A stretch of 64,000 bases of DNA. Origin: Sulfuriferula sp047300855 (GTDB lineage Bacteria > Pseudomonadota > Gammaproteobacteria > Burkholderiales > Sulfuriferulaceae). The notes below the pieces were generated by a model, which did not search any database, was not told where the DNA came from, and saw only the letters and a program-made list of their open reading frames with translations. A program made the position numbers and the translations under genes. The stretch lies in NCBI RefSeq assembly GCF_047300855.1, contig NZ_CP170197.1:3162001-3226000 (forward strand). The letters are read 5' to 3'. Every line of letters starts with the position of its first letter. Position 1 is the stretch's first letter. This document shows, piece after piece, positions 26,383 to 35,462 of this stretch.

Positions 26383-26709
26383 TCAGCCCTGGAACTTGAC
26401 CAGACGGTTAACCTGAATATCGGACACGAAAATCACGCCGGTATGTTCGTTAAAAAACGGCGCGAAGCCTTCCAGTATGGGCTGCACCAGATCTTCCGAT
26501 ACGGCTGTGATGATCATGATCAACACTGAGTCTTCATTAAACATCACGTGCCCCTCATGAAAACCATGGCTGCCTTTTCCTGACAAATGATTGACGATGG
26601 TATAACCGGTCACGCCAGCACGTTCCAGCAAGTCGGTGGCAAACGCCTGATGTTCACCCTCCAGAATAATTTCGAGTTTCTTTAGCGTGCTCAGATTCAG
26701 GGTATTCAT
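26383..26709 (-). CDS. Carboxysome-associated PII-like protein (CPII)
   Basis: 108 residues of PII/GlnB-like fold (KKLEIILEGEHQAFATDLLERAGVTGYTIVNHLSGKG, then GVIFVSDIQVNRLV) but without the GlnB uridylylation T-loop. PII-like proteins encoded next to carboxysome or bicarbonate-transport genes (CPII) have been reported to bind adenine nucleotides and bicarbonate. Here it follows dabA by 3 bases and converges with cbbR. A role in tuning DabAB or SulP is inferred from position. Confidence 0.8.
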   Translation of the reverse strand: MNTLNLSTLKKLEIILEGEHQAFATDLLERAGVTGYTIVNHLSGKGSHGFHEGHVMFNEDSVLIMIITAVSEDLVQPILEGFAPFFNEHTGVIFVSDIQVNRLVKFQG

Positions 26710-26712
26710 GCT

Positions 26713-29700
26713 TCACTCACTCCCGGTAGGTTCGAGAACAAATGCGTCAGGCAAGTCCACTTGTTGCCATGCGCCGTGGTTATAAAGATGTACTGCGAGG
26801 GTTTCAGGATCGAGCACCAGCATGCGTATCCAGTCATTCTGCACCAGGCGCTTGATGGTAACGACGCCTTCTATCGCGCTGCGGGCGTGCTCAAATGGGG
26901 CTTCAATGAGCGTAATCAATCGCAGAGGCTCATGATAAGGATGGCCGTCCTTGAGCACGGTTTGCGCCGGCAAGCCGGTACGCAAATCGCTCAGATTGCC
27001 GGTCATCACGCCAAAGCGGCCTGCGACATTGTGATACGCCTTGTTGCCGCTGCCGTAACGCTCGTTGTCGACCGTAGAAAAATAATGCTCCATGTTGATC
27101 CATTGCCCGACCACTAGGGGGCCGGTCAGGATGGACTCCAACAAACGCCGCTTGGGATCGACGCGCCAGTCATAGGAATTCAGAAAGGCACGGCCTGCCA
27201 GCACGGCACGCTGGGTGAGCTGGCGCCGCCCGATGACGAAATAGGCATTACGCGACAATCCCCATTCCGGCCGTGCCTGTGACCAGTCATTGGCATTGCG
27301 CCGCGCCAGGCGGCTCGATGCATTGGCATCCGGAGGTGCGCCGGTGTCACTCGGAACCAGGGTCGCCATGCGTTCCTGTGCGCACAAGCGGGACGCTGCC
27401 TTCAGCCCTTTATGTAAACGGTCGAGGTAAATCAGGTGCGCGGGCGGAATCAGCTCACGATCCAGAATGGTGATCTCGTCAGTCGTCGTATTGTGCAACG
27501 CGGCCACAAAGTGCACGTCGGCAGGGATATCCAGCCCCTGCTCGCGCAAGCGCCGCCGCACTTCCGACTTGTTGGCCATTTGCGCCATTGCACGTGCGTT
27601 AAAAATGCCTGAATTCCCCCCACAGGCACCACAATCAAGCGCGGATTCGTACGGATTATTCTCTGACGTACTGCCGTGCCCGACCAGCAACACAAAACGT
27701 GAAAAATGCTCAACCAATCCGATGGAGCGCAGCGCCTGCCCGACCAAGTGCGCCTGTTCGTTACTGCTAAAGCCAATCCGCCCCAGGCGTTCGAATTGCA
27801 GCCGCGAAAAGCGCCGGTTGATACGGTAGGCATCGCGCAGTCGCGTAACAAAGGCGTTGCACGCAGCCAGGTCCAGACCCAACTGATGTGCCAATTCATC
27901 GCTCGGCGATTGGTTGGTGAGTGCCGTTTCACGCAACTGACGCACCAAGTCGTCGGTAATGCGTTCAGGCGGCAAGCCCAATTCGTGCTCTACCGCTTTG
28001 ACAATGACGGCACGCTGTACCGCGCGCAGGATGGAATCCGCCTGCTCACGGCCGAGCTTGTCCAGCAGCAGACGCGACATCTGCTTGGCGGGAAACAGCT
28101 TGCGACGCCAACGGCTGTATGCCAATGGCACAATAGTCTTGCCTATCATATCGAAACCGAACAGCAGCCCGATGGCCTCCACCGCCGCAAATGGAGCCAA
28201 CACAGAGTTTTTCAGCTCATGCAGGGCGTGTTCAAATACACCCACCACGGATTCGTCAACAGGACCGCTGGCGTTCATTTCCAGCACCAGGTTTTTAGGC
28301 GTGACCACTGCCGGACACAAATGCGTTTCGCTGCCCTTGCCAAGTTCCAGTATGCCGATTGGCACGCCAAAGAAACCGGCAATGCCATAGGTCTGATAAT
28401 CCCCTATGTGCTCCAGCTGACGCCGGATGCGTTCGGAACGGGTATCGATGCAAAACAGGGCCTGCGCGAACGGACGTTTGTCGCGCAGAGCTGGCTGCGC
28501 GACATCAACGTCGCGCAGCAACACCCGCATCGCTCGTGCTTCCATGGCGCGCAGCCACAGCATGCCCTCGGTTTGCTCGAACGCCTGAACCGTGGCGAGC
28601 AAACTGTCCAGCTCCTCGATTGATAGCGAAGTCAGACATAAAGGAGCCGACGCCTGCGTGCCCCAATCTTGCAGACGTTGCGCCAACAACATCGCCTCAT
28701 CAACACGTTTATGTTCGACATAAGCTGTAAACACGCTACTGATAACTGATTGCTTGCCACGCAGAATGGCGTCTTCCACCTTGGCTGCCAGTTGCGGCAC
28801 CACATTACCGCTGTAGAACTCATAGCGCAGGAAAGCTTCAGCAGTGTGTGCATCTATGAACTGCGCCAATTCGGGAGCACTTCCTGGCACCTTCGATCCG
28901 GCTTCCTCTTTAAGCAAGGCCAGTCCCAGTGCAAGCCGTACTGCCAGAAAATCAACCAGATCGGCCGGATAATGCTGTCCCCAGTAGTAATGTTTGGCGT
29001 TTGAACGCCAGCGGATAAAACCGGCCCAGCCATGCAAGTGCACCAGCTCGCGCGAAAAATAGTCCGCCCAGCGCGCTTCCGGGACAGCAAGCGTATCCAT
29101 GGCGTAGGCAATCACGCCTTCCGGAGTAGTCGATTGCGCCAGGATTTGGCTGATATTCACGCCGCGCAAAAACAGCCTGACGTTGCGCCGGGACAATTCA
29201 CGCCAGGCGTTGAATAGTCCAGATTCACGCCCCGGCATAGTCCAGGCTGACTGACCTTCGTCAAAAAAATCCAGACAGCTTTTAATCAACAAGTCATCCA
29301 GTGTTGTGCCAATATGCGTGCCAAACAAGGTATCAACCGCCTCGTATATCGGCCGCGCCCCATCTACCTTTTCGTGCAACCAGGCGGCCAATGCGGCCAT
29401 GTCGACGGGCTCCGCACGCTCGGACACCATGCCATTGAGCGCGTGATGCACATCCCGCGTACCTGCCATGACGCATGCCTTGCTCAGCGGCTCGGCAACC
29501 TGAGTGAGCAGCGTCATCAGCCAATGCGACAAATCCACACCCGGCACGCTGCTCCGCGTGGTGACGAAGTCTTGCACCCCCTTCAGCAGACTTGCACGGT
29601 CAATTTTTCCTTCCTGCAAAAAACGTTGATACGTCTTGCGCGGCAGAAAGCCCTTGCCATGAAAAAGCGCCTGGCCCTTTTCTACCGCCTGCGCAAAAGG

Positions 29701-29829
29701 CAGTTTTTCCAGACCATGCAAAGGATTGTGGTGAATGAAGTTACGCATCGGCCAAAAATACGGAATCGGCTCGCCTGCCACGTATACCATGGCACGAATT
29801 TTTAACTTGCGATCAAGCGCCAGGCTCAT
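26713..29829 (-). CDS. dabA: DabA, inorganic carbon uptake subunit (DUF2309)
   Basis: 1038 residues, cytoplasmic DUF2309/UPF0753 protein with a beta-carbonic-anhydrase-like zinc site. Cys460 and Asp462 are seen in LFCIDTRSER, and His718 and Cys733 in GHGSTSEN and LDCGACGG. The 15-residue His-Cys spacing equals that described for H. neapolitanus DabA. With DabB it is thought to hydrate CO2 to bicarbonate in a cation-gradient-driven, one-way reaction. The start directly follows the stop of the NuoM-like gene (no gap), and CPII follows. It is longer than the roughly 800-residue DabA of Halothiobacillus. Confidence 0.93.
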   Translation of the reverse strand: MSLALDRKLKIRAMVYVAGEPIPYFWPMRNFIHHNPLHGLEKLPFAQAVEKGQALFHGKGFLPRKTYQRFLQEGKIDRASLLKGVQDFVTTRSSVPGVDLSHWLMTLLTQVAEPLSKACVMAGTRDVHHALNGMVSERAEPVDMAALAAWLHEKVDGARPIYEAVDTLFGTHIGTTLDDLLIKSCLDFFDEGQSAWTMPGRESGLFNAWRELSRRNVRLFLRGVNISQILAQSTTPEGVIAYAMDTLAVPEARWADYFSRELVHLHGWAGFIRWRSNAKHYYWGQHYPADLVDFLAVRLALGLALLKEEAGSKVPGSAPELAQFIDAHTAEAFLRYEFYSGNVVPQLAAKVEDAILRGKQSVISSVFTAYVEHKRVDEAMLLAQRLQDWGTQASAPLCLTSLSIEELDSLLATVQAFEQTEGMLWLRAMEARAMRVLLRDVDVAQPALRDKRPFAQALFCIDTRSERIRRQLEHIGDYQTYGIAGFFGVPIGILELGKGSETHLCPAVVTPKNLVLEMNASGPVDESVVGVFEHALHELKNSVLAPFAAVEAIGLLFGFDMIGKTIVPLAYSRWRRKLFPAKQMSRLLLDKLGREQADSILRAVQRAVIVKAVEHELGLPPERITDDLVRQLRETALTNQSPSDELAHQLGLDLAACNAFVTRLRDAYRINRRFSRLQFERLGRIGFSSNEQAHLVGQALRSIGLVEHFSRFVLLVGHGSTSENNPYESALDCGACGGNSGIFNARAMAQMANKSEVRRRLREQGLDIPADVHFVAALHNTTTDEITILDRELIPPAHLIYLDRLHKGLKAASRLCAQERMATLVPSDTGAPPDANASSRLARRNANDWSQARPEWGLSRNAYFVIGRRQLTQRAVLAGRAFLNSYDWRVDPKRRLLESILTGPLVVGQWINMEHYFSTVDNERYGSGNKAYHNVAGRFGVMTGNLSDLRTGLPAQTVLKDGHPYHEPLRLITLIEAPFEHARSAIEGVVTIKRLVQNDWIRMLVLDPETLAVHLYNHGAWQQVDLPDAFVLEPTGSE

Positions 29830-30594
29830 TTACCATCCCCCCGTCAGTCCCATACTGGTCAGTACCGTAGCGGCGCCCGCAAGTGTTACCAATCCCAAGC
29901 CAGCCAGCCACGCGGTACGCAGACTCAAATCCGGAGGTGTTTGCGTGCGTGACCAAACGCCAGGCAAAAACCCTTGCAGCAACCGTGCCCCGGCCCAACT
30001 CCATAACAGCCAGACAATCAACACGCCCAACGCAGCCATAAACGACGCCTCTGACAACACCGCAATCAATGCAAAAAACGAGGGGAACAGTGGTGTCGCA
30101 ATCGCCGCCAGCACGGCCAGTACCAACACGCCCGCCAACCGTGGCAAACGCTGTGCCATACCGCAATGCAAGCCACTATAGGCCGCCCCCAGGCGGCTTT
30201 TTAGCATGGGGACCACGGCGGCCGCGATAATGAAGGAGGCGGAAAAACCCAGACCCTGCAAACGCAAAATCGTCTCGCTGCTGGCGTTGACCAACCCAAT
30301 CCAGAGCAACGCAAAAGCTGACGCTGCGATGAATGAAATCCATGTGCTGAAATCCCTCAGGCTGAGCATACGCAACGCATACAACGCCGCCGTCAACAGC
30401 CCCCACCCCACCGCCCACCGAGGCAGCTGCGTATGCGCTGAAAATGCGATGGTCAAACCAATTTGAGGCCAGGCAAGCAATATCAGGGCGCGCAACCACG
30501 TCCACGGCACGTATTTGAAAAAGGCTGTCAATAGCATGCTGAGCGGAAACAGCGGCAAAAATATCCCTATTGCAAGCAGAATCAGAATTGCCAT
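29830..30594 (-). CDS. NuoM/MrpD-like membrane protein inside the DAB operon
   Basis: 254 residues with about seven hydrophobic segments. The second half (GMAQRLPRLAGVLVLAVLAAIATPLFPSFFAL, later PPDLSLRTAWLAGLG) resembles the C-terminal part of proton-pumping NuoM/MrpD subunits (GGLARRMPRL...GLPGFVGEF; DLSLRE). It is far shorter than a full 14-helix subunit, and the conserved antiporter lysine and glutamate helices are not evident. It sits between dabB and dabA with gaps of 1 and 0 bases, so it is surely co-expressed with them and may be a third DAB membrane subunit. That role is inferred. Confidence 0.72.
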   Translation of the reverse strand: MAILILLAIGIFLPLFPLSMLLTAFFKYVPWTWLRALILLAWPQIGLTIAFSAHTQLPRWAVGWGLLTAALYALRMLSLRDFSTWISFIAASAFALLWIGLVNASSETILRLQGLGFSASFIIAAAVVPMLKSRLGAAYSGLHCGMAQRLPRLAGVLVLAVLAAIATPLFPSFFALIAVLSEASFMAALGVLIVWLLWSWAGARLLQGFLPGVWSRTQTPPDLSLRTAWLAGLGLVTLAGAATVLTSMGLTGGW

Positions 30595-30595
30595 A

Positions 30596-32278
30596 TCAAA
30601 TCCACCTCAGCCATAGATTTAAGCGCGCGGACAGTCCAATCAACCCGCGCCCCAACAGCGCATATACATCCGCAATGTAGAGTTCACGTGAAATCAGCGC
30701 GTAAAAAGCGAGCCAGCTGCGTTTCGGCTGTTTATGTCCTTCATTGTGATAACTGGCCGCACGGTAGGCCAGCATCGAGCCAAACACGATGACTCCCGTG
30801 AGCACGCCAACCAGTATGTAAAACTCGGACTGGCTAATGCCGGCTGCTGCGTAGATACGGGCACGAAATTGTGCATCAGGGTACAGAAACAGATCGAATG
30901 CATGGCTGATGAAGGTATAACCGAGCACCACCAGGGTCAGCGATAAAACCGCCAAAGTCACCAGACGCCAAGGCGTTTCGCTGTCCATGCGGTGGATGGA
31001 AAACAGCAATTGGGCACCTGTAACCCAGCCGAAAAACAGCAGAATAATCGCACCCTGCTCGATCACAAGGCTGTCTGACACCAGCCAATGTGCCAGGCCG
31101 AACACCAACGCCGGCACTGCTAAGGTAATCGCTGCCATCAATATCCACGGTTGCCGATAAGCGGTGGGACGCCGCTCAATCACAAATGTGTAGAGATCAT
31201 CCTTGGGCACGCCGTCGTCGTGGCGCGCCTTGCCGATGACACCGCCAGAAGCAAGAAACAGTGTGCCTTTGAACAGGCCGTGCGCGATCAAGTGGAAAAT
31301 CGCGAGTGAAAACGCGCCCACGCCACACTCCATAATCATGAAGCCCATCTGCCCCATGGTCGAGTAACCTAACGCTTTTTTGATGTCGTTTTGCGACAGC
31401 ATCAACACCGAGCCAATGACCGCCGTCAGCAGGCCGACCAGAAATACCCAGTGCAACACGCCGTCGGCTTCGACAAACACCGGTGCGAACCGGTTGATGA
31501 TAAAGGCACCGGCGTTGACGATACCGGCATGCATCAGCGCCGACACCGGCGTCGGACCATCCATCGTATAGGGCAGCCAGGTATGTAGAAAAAACTGCGC
31601 GGAACGCGCAAACGCCGACAGCGCAATCAACCCTGCGACCGTTTCGCTCAATGGCAACCCAAAGACAGTAAGCGCATCCGGGTGGGCGGCAATCTGCTGA
31701 AAAATGTCCGGTAACGACCAGGTGCCGAATGCGCGGTAGAGCAGGATGGCGGCCAACACCATCGGCACATCACCAAAGCGATAGGTGATGAACGACCAAA
31801 AACCATAGCGATAGGCTTGCAGGCTGCGGCTATTGTGATTGAGCAGAAAAAACAGCACTACACCTATCAGGTGCCAGCCCACCAGCAAGGTAATCAGATC
31901 GCCCGCCGCAATGGTGAGCAGCAACACTCCGGTCATGGCGTCGAGCAACACAAAAAAACGCCGGTATCCGGGATCCTCAGCCATGTAGCGCACGGAATAC
32001 ACATGCACTATCAAGCTAATGCCGGATATCACCACCGCCATCAATAAGGTCAAGGAATCGAACAGGAGACTGCCCCACACCGGAGCGAGCACAATATGTC
32101 TGGCGCCATGACCGCTCAGCTTGAACGCCAGCAATAGCACTGCAAGAGCAAAAGTAAGGGTCCCGGCCGCCACACTCAGGGTCACGACACGGCGCCCGAG
32201 CTTGTCTGACAGCACCTGCGCCACGAAAGCAGTCAGCAATGGCAGCGCAACCAGCAGTACGATAAGTTTATCCATCAT
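30596..32278 (-). CDS. dabB: DabB, NuoL-like membrane subunit of the DAB carbon pump
   Basis: 560 residues, about 14 membrane segments of the Proton_antipo_M (NuoL/MrpA-like) family. Conserved stretches include LLVGWHLIGVVLFFLLNH, FLHTWLPYTMDGPTPVSALMHAGIVNAG and HLIAHGLFKGTLFLASGG. Being followed by dabA rather than Nuo or Mrp genes marks it as DabB, which couples proton or sodium entry to DabA. It is the first gene of the leftward dabB-X-dabA-CPII unit. Its promoter should lie in 32279-32600. Confidence 0.9.
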   Translation of the reverse strand: MMDKLIVLLVALPLLTAFVAQVLSDKLGRRVVTLSVAAGTLTFALAVLLLAFKLSGHGARHIVLAPVWGSLLFDSLTLLMAVVISGISLIVHVYSVRYMAEDPGYRRFFVLLDAMTGVLLLTIAAGDLITLLVGWHLIGVVLFFLLNHNSRSLQAYRYGFWSFITYRFGDVPMVLAAILLYRAFGTWSLPDIFQQIAAHPDALTVFGLPLSETVAGLIALSAFARSAQFFLHTWLPYTMDGPTPVSALMHAGIVNAGAFIINRFAPVFVEADGVLHWVFLVGLLTAVIGSVLMLSQNDIKKALGYSTMGQMGFMIMECGVGAFSLAIFHLIAHGLFKGTLFLASGGVIGKARHDDGVPKDDLYTFVIERRPTAYRQPWILMAAITLAVPALVFGLAHWLVSDSLVIEQGAIILLFFGWVTGAQLLFSIHRMDSETPWRLVTLAVLSLTLVVLGYTFISHAFDLFLYPDAQFRARIYAAAGISQSEFYILVGVLTGVIVFGSMLAYRAASYHNEGHKQPKRSWLAFYALISRELYIADVYALLGRGLIGLSARLNLWLRWI

Positions 32279-32529
32279 TCAGCGCATCCCCTTGCGTATG
32301 TGCGGCAGCCAAAGTGCCCATGAGCTTGTCCTATGGCAGGCCGTATTTCTTGCAGCTTCATGATTAACGCAAACGCCGAGTGGTATTTGCCGTTGGCAAA
32401 CAAGCTACCAGCGTTTATTTAACAATCGGGTCAGGGGAAAGGCATGACGCAGGGCGATGCAACGCAGGCCCATGTAAAAGTGGGCGCATCGACTCAATCA
32501 GATTAAGCGCATTCCCGAACATACCCGTC

Positions 32530-32549
32530 CCTGCGGAAATTTCTGCAGG
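32530..32549. promoter_or_regulatory. 20-bp near-palindrome upstream of the DAB operon
   Basis: CCTGC and GCAGG flank a GAAATTTC core, giving a 20-bp dyad with one mismatched pair, about 250 bases ahead of dabB. The stretch 32279-32600 holds no gene and is expected to contain the DAB promoter. Whether this dyad is an operator is unproven. Confidence 0.35.
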
Positions 32550-32711
32550 CTAGTGTATGCTTGAACATTACAGAACAAAAATTAATCTTTTTTACAAAAT
32601 GCATTCATAAAAGTAGATACATCACCGGGATAAGTGAAACACGCGCTGAATTGCTTTTACGTTGTTTTTGTTTCCACACAGGTAGGTTTCAGGCATTGGC
32701 GCCATACGACG

Positions 32712-32795
32712 ATCGCGACCGCAAGAAACACTACTCGGATAAACAGACCCGCTCAAACCGACCGCAACAACGCCGCCGAGCACACCGAACCTGAC
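32712..32795 (-). pseudogene. Remnant of an AI-2E-type permease 3' end
   Basis: On the minus strand the frame reads FGVLGGVVAVGLSGS, closely matching FGVLGGVAAFGLIGL near the C-terminus of the intact permease at 34373-35446, and the DNA match extends over about 60 bases. It is joined directly to a purK-like fragment, with no start or stop of its own. Confidence 0.65.
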
Positions 32796-32797
32796 CC

Positions 32798-32836
32798 ACA
32801 TGCCGAGCGTGGCAACCGGCAATATCATGGGGTCAT
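32798..32836 (-). pseudogene. Remnant of the purK 5' end
   Basis: The minus strand reads DDPMILPVATLGM, matching NPMILPGATLGM at the start of PurK (8712-8750). Only about a dozen codons remain, fused upstream to a purE fragment and downstream to a permease fragment. Confidence 0.65.
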
Positions 32837-32837
32837 C

Positions 32838-33048
32838 CGCTTCGCTGATGGCAAAGCTGGCCAGCGGAATCCCCTTGGGCCTTTGCACGATGGAGAGCAG
32901 CGAGTCCAAGCACTTCAGATATTTGGAAGGCCCGGCACACCCAGCAGGCGCGCTGCCCACGCCGGCGATAGTGGTGCAATCCGCGCGGCGCGGCACCGGC
33001 GGCATAATGAAACAGCAAGTCAGGAGTATGCTGCGCGGAGACCATCCC
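32838..33048 (-). pseudogene. Decayed internal fragment of purE
   Basis: The frame keeps PSKYLKCLDSLLSIVQRPKGIPLASFAI, matching PSKYLKGMDSLLSIVQMPKGIPVATFAI of the intact PurE. A 93-base patch is about 92 percent identical to 8889-8981. Start, catalytic N-terminus and end are missing and the frame is disrupted elsewhere, so it is not functional. Confidence 0.85.
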
Positions 33049-33049
33049 T

Positions 33050-33295
33050 CATGCCCGGCATGATGAACCGCGCCAGGGCGATTGCGATATAGAGGGGGTA
33101 AACCATAGGCAGCTTGCACTGCCTGTAGCACAGGCCGAGCATGGTAAAAATTTCCAGACACAGGACCAGCAGTAAGTCGGTCCAGATGACTTTGCGCGCC
33201 GCCACCATGAGCAGCCATTCCTGAAAACTGGCCATCAGGGTGGCCAGCGGGATCACGATCAAACTGACATTTTCGACCCAATGCGAAATGCGCAA
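33050..33295 (-). pseudogene. Decayed psiE copy
   Basis: The translation HWVENVSLIVIPLATLMASFQEWLLM, later MLGLCYRQCKLPMVYPLYIAIALARF, follows PsiE (9259-9666) but has lost the N-terminus, one Ala/Val codon region and the entire C-terminal third, where it jumps into purE sequence near 33050. It ends 75 bases before the terC stop. Confidence 0.85.
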
Positions 33296-33369
33296 TGTGA
33301 GACGATTTTTGGTTGGCTCGAGGTATTGCCCTGTGTGGATCAGGCAGGTTTTAGCTGCCTTGCCCGCGA

Positions 33370-34347
33370 TTACGAAGCTGTGTCGCCCTTTTTGCCATTG
33401 CGCGTTGCCATCAGGCTGGCCAGCACCGAAGCCAGCAGAATGATGCCCACCACTCCCAGCGCCAACCCGATCGGCACCTTGTACCAGTGTGCCACCAGCA
33501 TCTTGGCGCCGACGAATACCAGCACCAGCGCCAGTCCATACTTGAGCAAATGGAAGCGGCTGGCCATGTCCGCCAGCAAAAAATACAGGGCGCGCAAGCC
33601 CATGATGGCAAAAATATTGGAGGTGAACACGATGAACGGATCAGTGGTGATGGCGAAAATGGCCGGGATGCTGTCCACCGCAAAAATCACGTCGGAGGTC
33701 TCGATCAGGATCAGCACCAGAAACAGCGGCGTGAACCAGCGCACGCCGTCTTGCAGCAGCGTGAATTTCTCGGCGTGATAGTCCGGGGTGATGCGCAAAT
33801 GACCGCGCATCCATTTGAGCGCCGGGTTACCTTCCAGGCTGGGTTCCTGGTCGGCAAACACCAGCATCTTGAAGCCGGTCACCAGCAGAAACAGACCGAA
33901 CACATACAGAATCCAGTGAAACTCGGCCACCAGCCAGGCACCCAGCAGGATCATGATCGCGCGCAGCACAATCGCACCCAGCACGCCATACAGCAGCACG
34001 CGACGCTGGTATTCAACCGGCACCGCGAAATAGCTGAATATCATCAGGAACACGAAGATATTGTCCACCGACAGGGATTTTTCGATCAGGTAGCCGGTGA
34101 TGAATTCCAGTGCCTTGGTATTGGCCACTTCGCGTCCGGCGCTGCCATCCAGATACCACCACAGCAACCCGGCGAAGGCGAATGACAGCGTCACCCACAA
34201 CAGCGACCAGCCCAATGCTTCCTTGACGCTCACCTTGTGAGCATGACGCCCGCCCAACGCGAACATGTCCAGTGCCAGCATGGCGATGACAAACACCACA
34301 AATCCCGCCCACATACCCGGTGTGGCAAAAGACTCGATACCATTCAT
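33370..34347 (-). CDS. alx: TerC/Alx family membrane protein
   Basis: 325 residues, seven or more membrane segments. TerC-family marks are ALEFITGYLIEKSLSVDNIFVFLMIFSYF and ETSDVIFAVDSIPAIFAITTDPFIVFTSNIFAIMGLRALYF, with the acidic residues thought to handle metal ions. E. coli Alx is linked to manganese and alkaline pH responses. Here only 25 bases separate it from the upstream AI-2E permease, too short for a yybP-ykoY riboswitch. AAGGA precedes the ATG. Confidence 0.9.
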   Translation of the reverse strand: MNGIESFATPGMWAGFVVFVIAMLALDMFALGGRHAHKVSVKEALGWSLLWVTLSFAFAGLLWWYLDGSAGREVANTKALEFITGYLIEKSLSVDNIFVFLMIFSYFAVPVEYQRRVLLYGVLGAIVLRAIMILLGAWLVAEFHWILYVFGLFLLVTGFKMLVFADQEPSLEGNPALKWMRGHLRITPDYHAEKFTLLQDGVRWFTPLFLVLILIETSDVIFAVDSIPAIFAITTDPFIVFTSNIFAIMGLRALYFLLADMASRFHLLKYGLALVLVFVGAKMLVAHWYKVPIGLALGVVGIILLASVLASLMATRNGKKGDTAS

Positions 34348-34372
34348 GGCAAATTTCCTTCAGATTAATATG

Positions 34373-35446
34373 CTATAGACCGCTCCGGCCAACGGCGCGG
34401 CTGTCCTCCAGCCATTCGCGCCACACGGCCAAAGCCACCGCCAATATCAATGGCCCAATAAACAGGCCGATCAGACCAAATGCGGCAACGCCACCGAGCA
34501 CACCGAACATCACCAGCACGAAGGGGATGCGCGTGGCGCCGCTGATGACCATGGGGCGAATCAGGTTGTCCACCCAGCTCACCACCAGTGCACCCCACAG
34601 AAACAAGCCGATCGCCTCGGCGTGATGGCCGTTGAGGTAAAGCCACACCGACAGGCTGCCCCACACAAACGGCGTACCGAACGGGATCAGCGCAATGGTG
34701 GCCGTGAATGCCGCCATCGCCAGTGGCGAATCGACGCCTGCGGCCCAGTAGCCGAGCCCGGCCAGGGCGCCCTGCGCCAGCGCGGTGAGGACGATGCCAT
34801 AGAGCACTGCGCGGGTAGTATTGCCCACCGCATCGAAGTAACCGTGAATACGCGGCCCGATCATGTCTGCCAGTACCTCGCGCAGTTGGCCGAGCGCGCG
34901 TTTGCCGTCGCGATACAGGAAAAACAGCGTGAGCAGCGCAAATGCAAGTTTGATCAGATTGCGCCCCACCCCGCCCAACAGTGCAACGGTTTCAACGCGA
35001 AAACCTGCCAGCAGCTGTTGCAGCTGCCCTTTGATTCCCCCCGGATCAGCGCTGGCACGCGCCAACCAGTCCTGCAGCTCGGACCCAATCCACGGCAACC
35101 TGAGAACCATGTCGGGCAGTTGAAAATCACCGCGTGCCAGATGCTCCGCCACCTGATGTGCGCCGTCCATGAACTCGTCCTGCAACAAGACTACAAAGCC
35201 AAGCATGGGAATGATCAGTACGACAGCAACCAGCAAAGTCATGAGCAAGGCCGCGATATTGCAGCGGCCACCCAGACGCTGGCACAGCCACATATAACCC
35301 GGCCAGCTGATATAGGCGAGGATAGCGGCCCACGCCACCGAGGCCATAAATGGGCTGAGCACGACATACACTGCCGTCCCCAGCCCGGCCAGAAACACGC
35401 CGAGCATGATCCGGCGCGCGAAAGAATTGCCGCTTAGCTCGCGCAC
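34373..35446 (-). CDS. AI-2E family (PerM/YdiK-like) permease
   Basis: 357 residues with about eight membrane segments and the family C-terminal motif NLIRPMVISGATRIPFVLVMFGVLGGVAAFGLIGLFIGPLILAV. The AI-2E family exports AI-2 in one case and acts as an ion antiporter in others; the substrate here is unknown. It lies 16 bases after htpX and 25 before terC, all in one direction. Fragments of a paralogous 3' end occur at about 32.7 kb. Confidence 0.88.
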   Translation of the reverse strand: MRELSGNSFARRIMLGVFLAGLGTAVYVVLSPFMASVAWAAILAYISWPGYMWLCQRLGGRCNIAALLMTLLVAVVLIIPMLGFVVLLQDEFMDGAHQVAEHLARGDFQLPDMVLRLPWIGSELQDWLARASADPGGIKGQLQQLLAGFRVETVALLGGVGRNLIKLAFALLTLFFLYRDGKRALGQLREVLADMIGPRIHGYFDAVGNTTRAVLYGIVLTALAQGALAGLGYWAAGVDSPLAMAAFTATIALIPFGTPFVWGSLSVWLYLNGHHAEAIGLFLWGALVVSWVDNLIRPMVISGATRIPFVLVMFGVLGGVAAFGLIGLFIGPLILAVALAVWREWLEDSRAVGRSGL

Positions 35447-35462
35447 GGCAGGGGGCTCGGCA

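Noticed and set aside
32622..33281. A 219-residue minus-strand open frame in the graveyard region
   Set aside because: It runs through fused purE, purK and permease remnants and psiE in the wrong frame; no coherent protein results.
34348..34372. Possible manganese riboswitch ahead of terC/alx
   Set aside because: Only 25 bases separate terC from the upstream gene, too short for the yybP-ykoY element.
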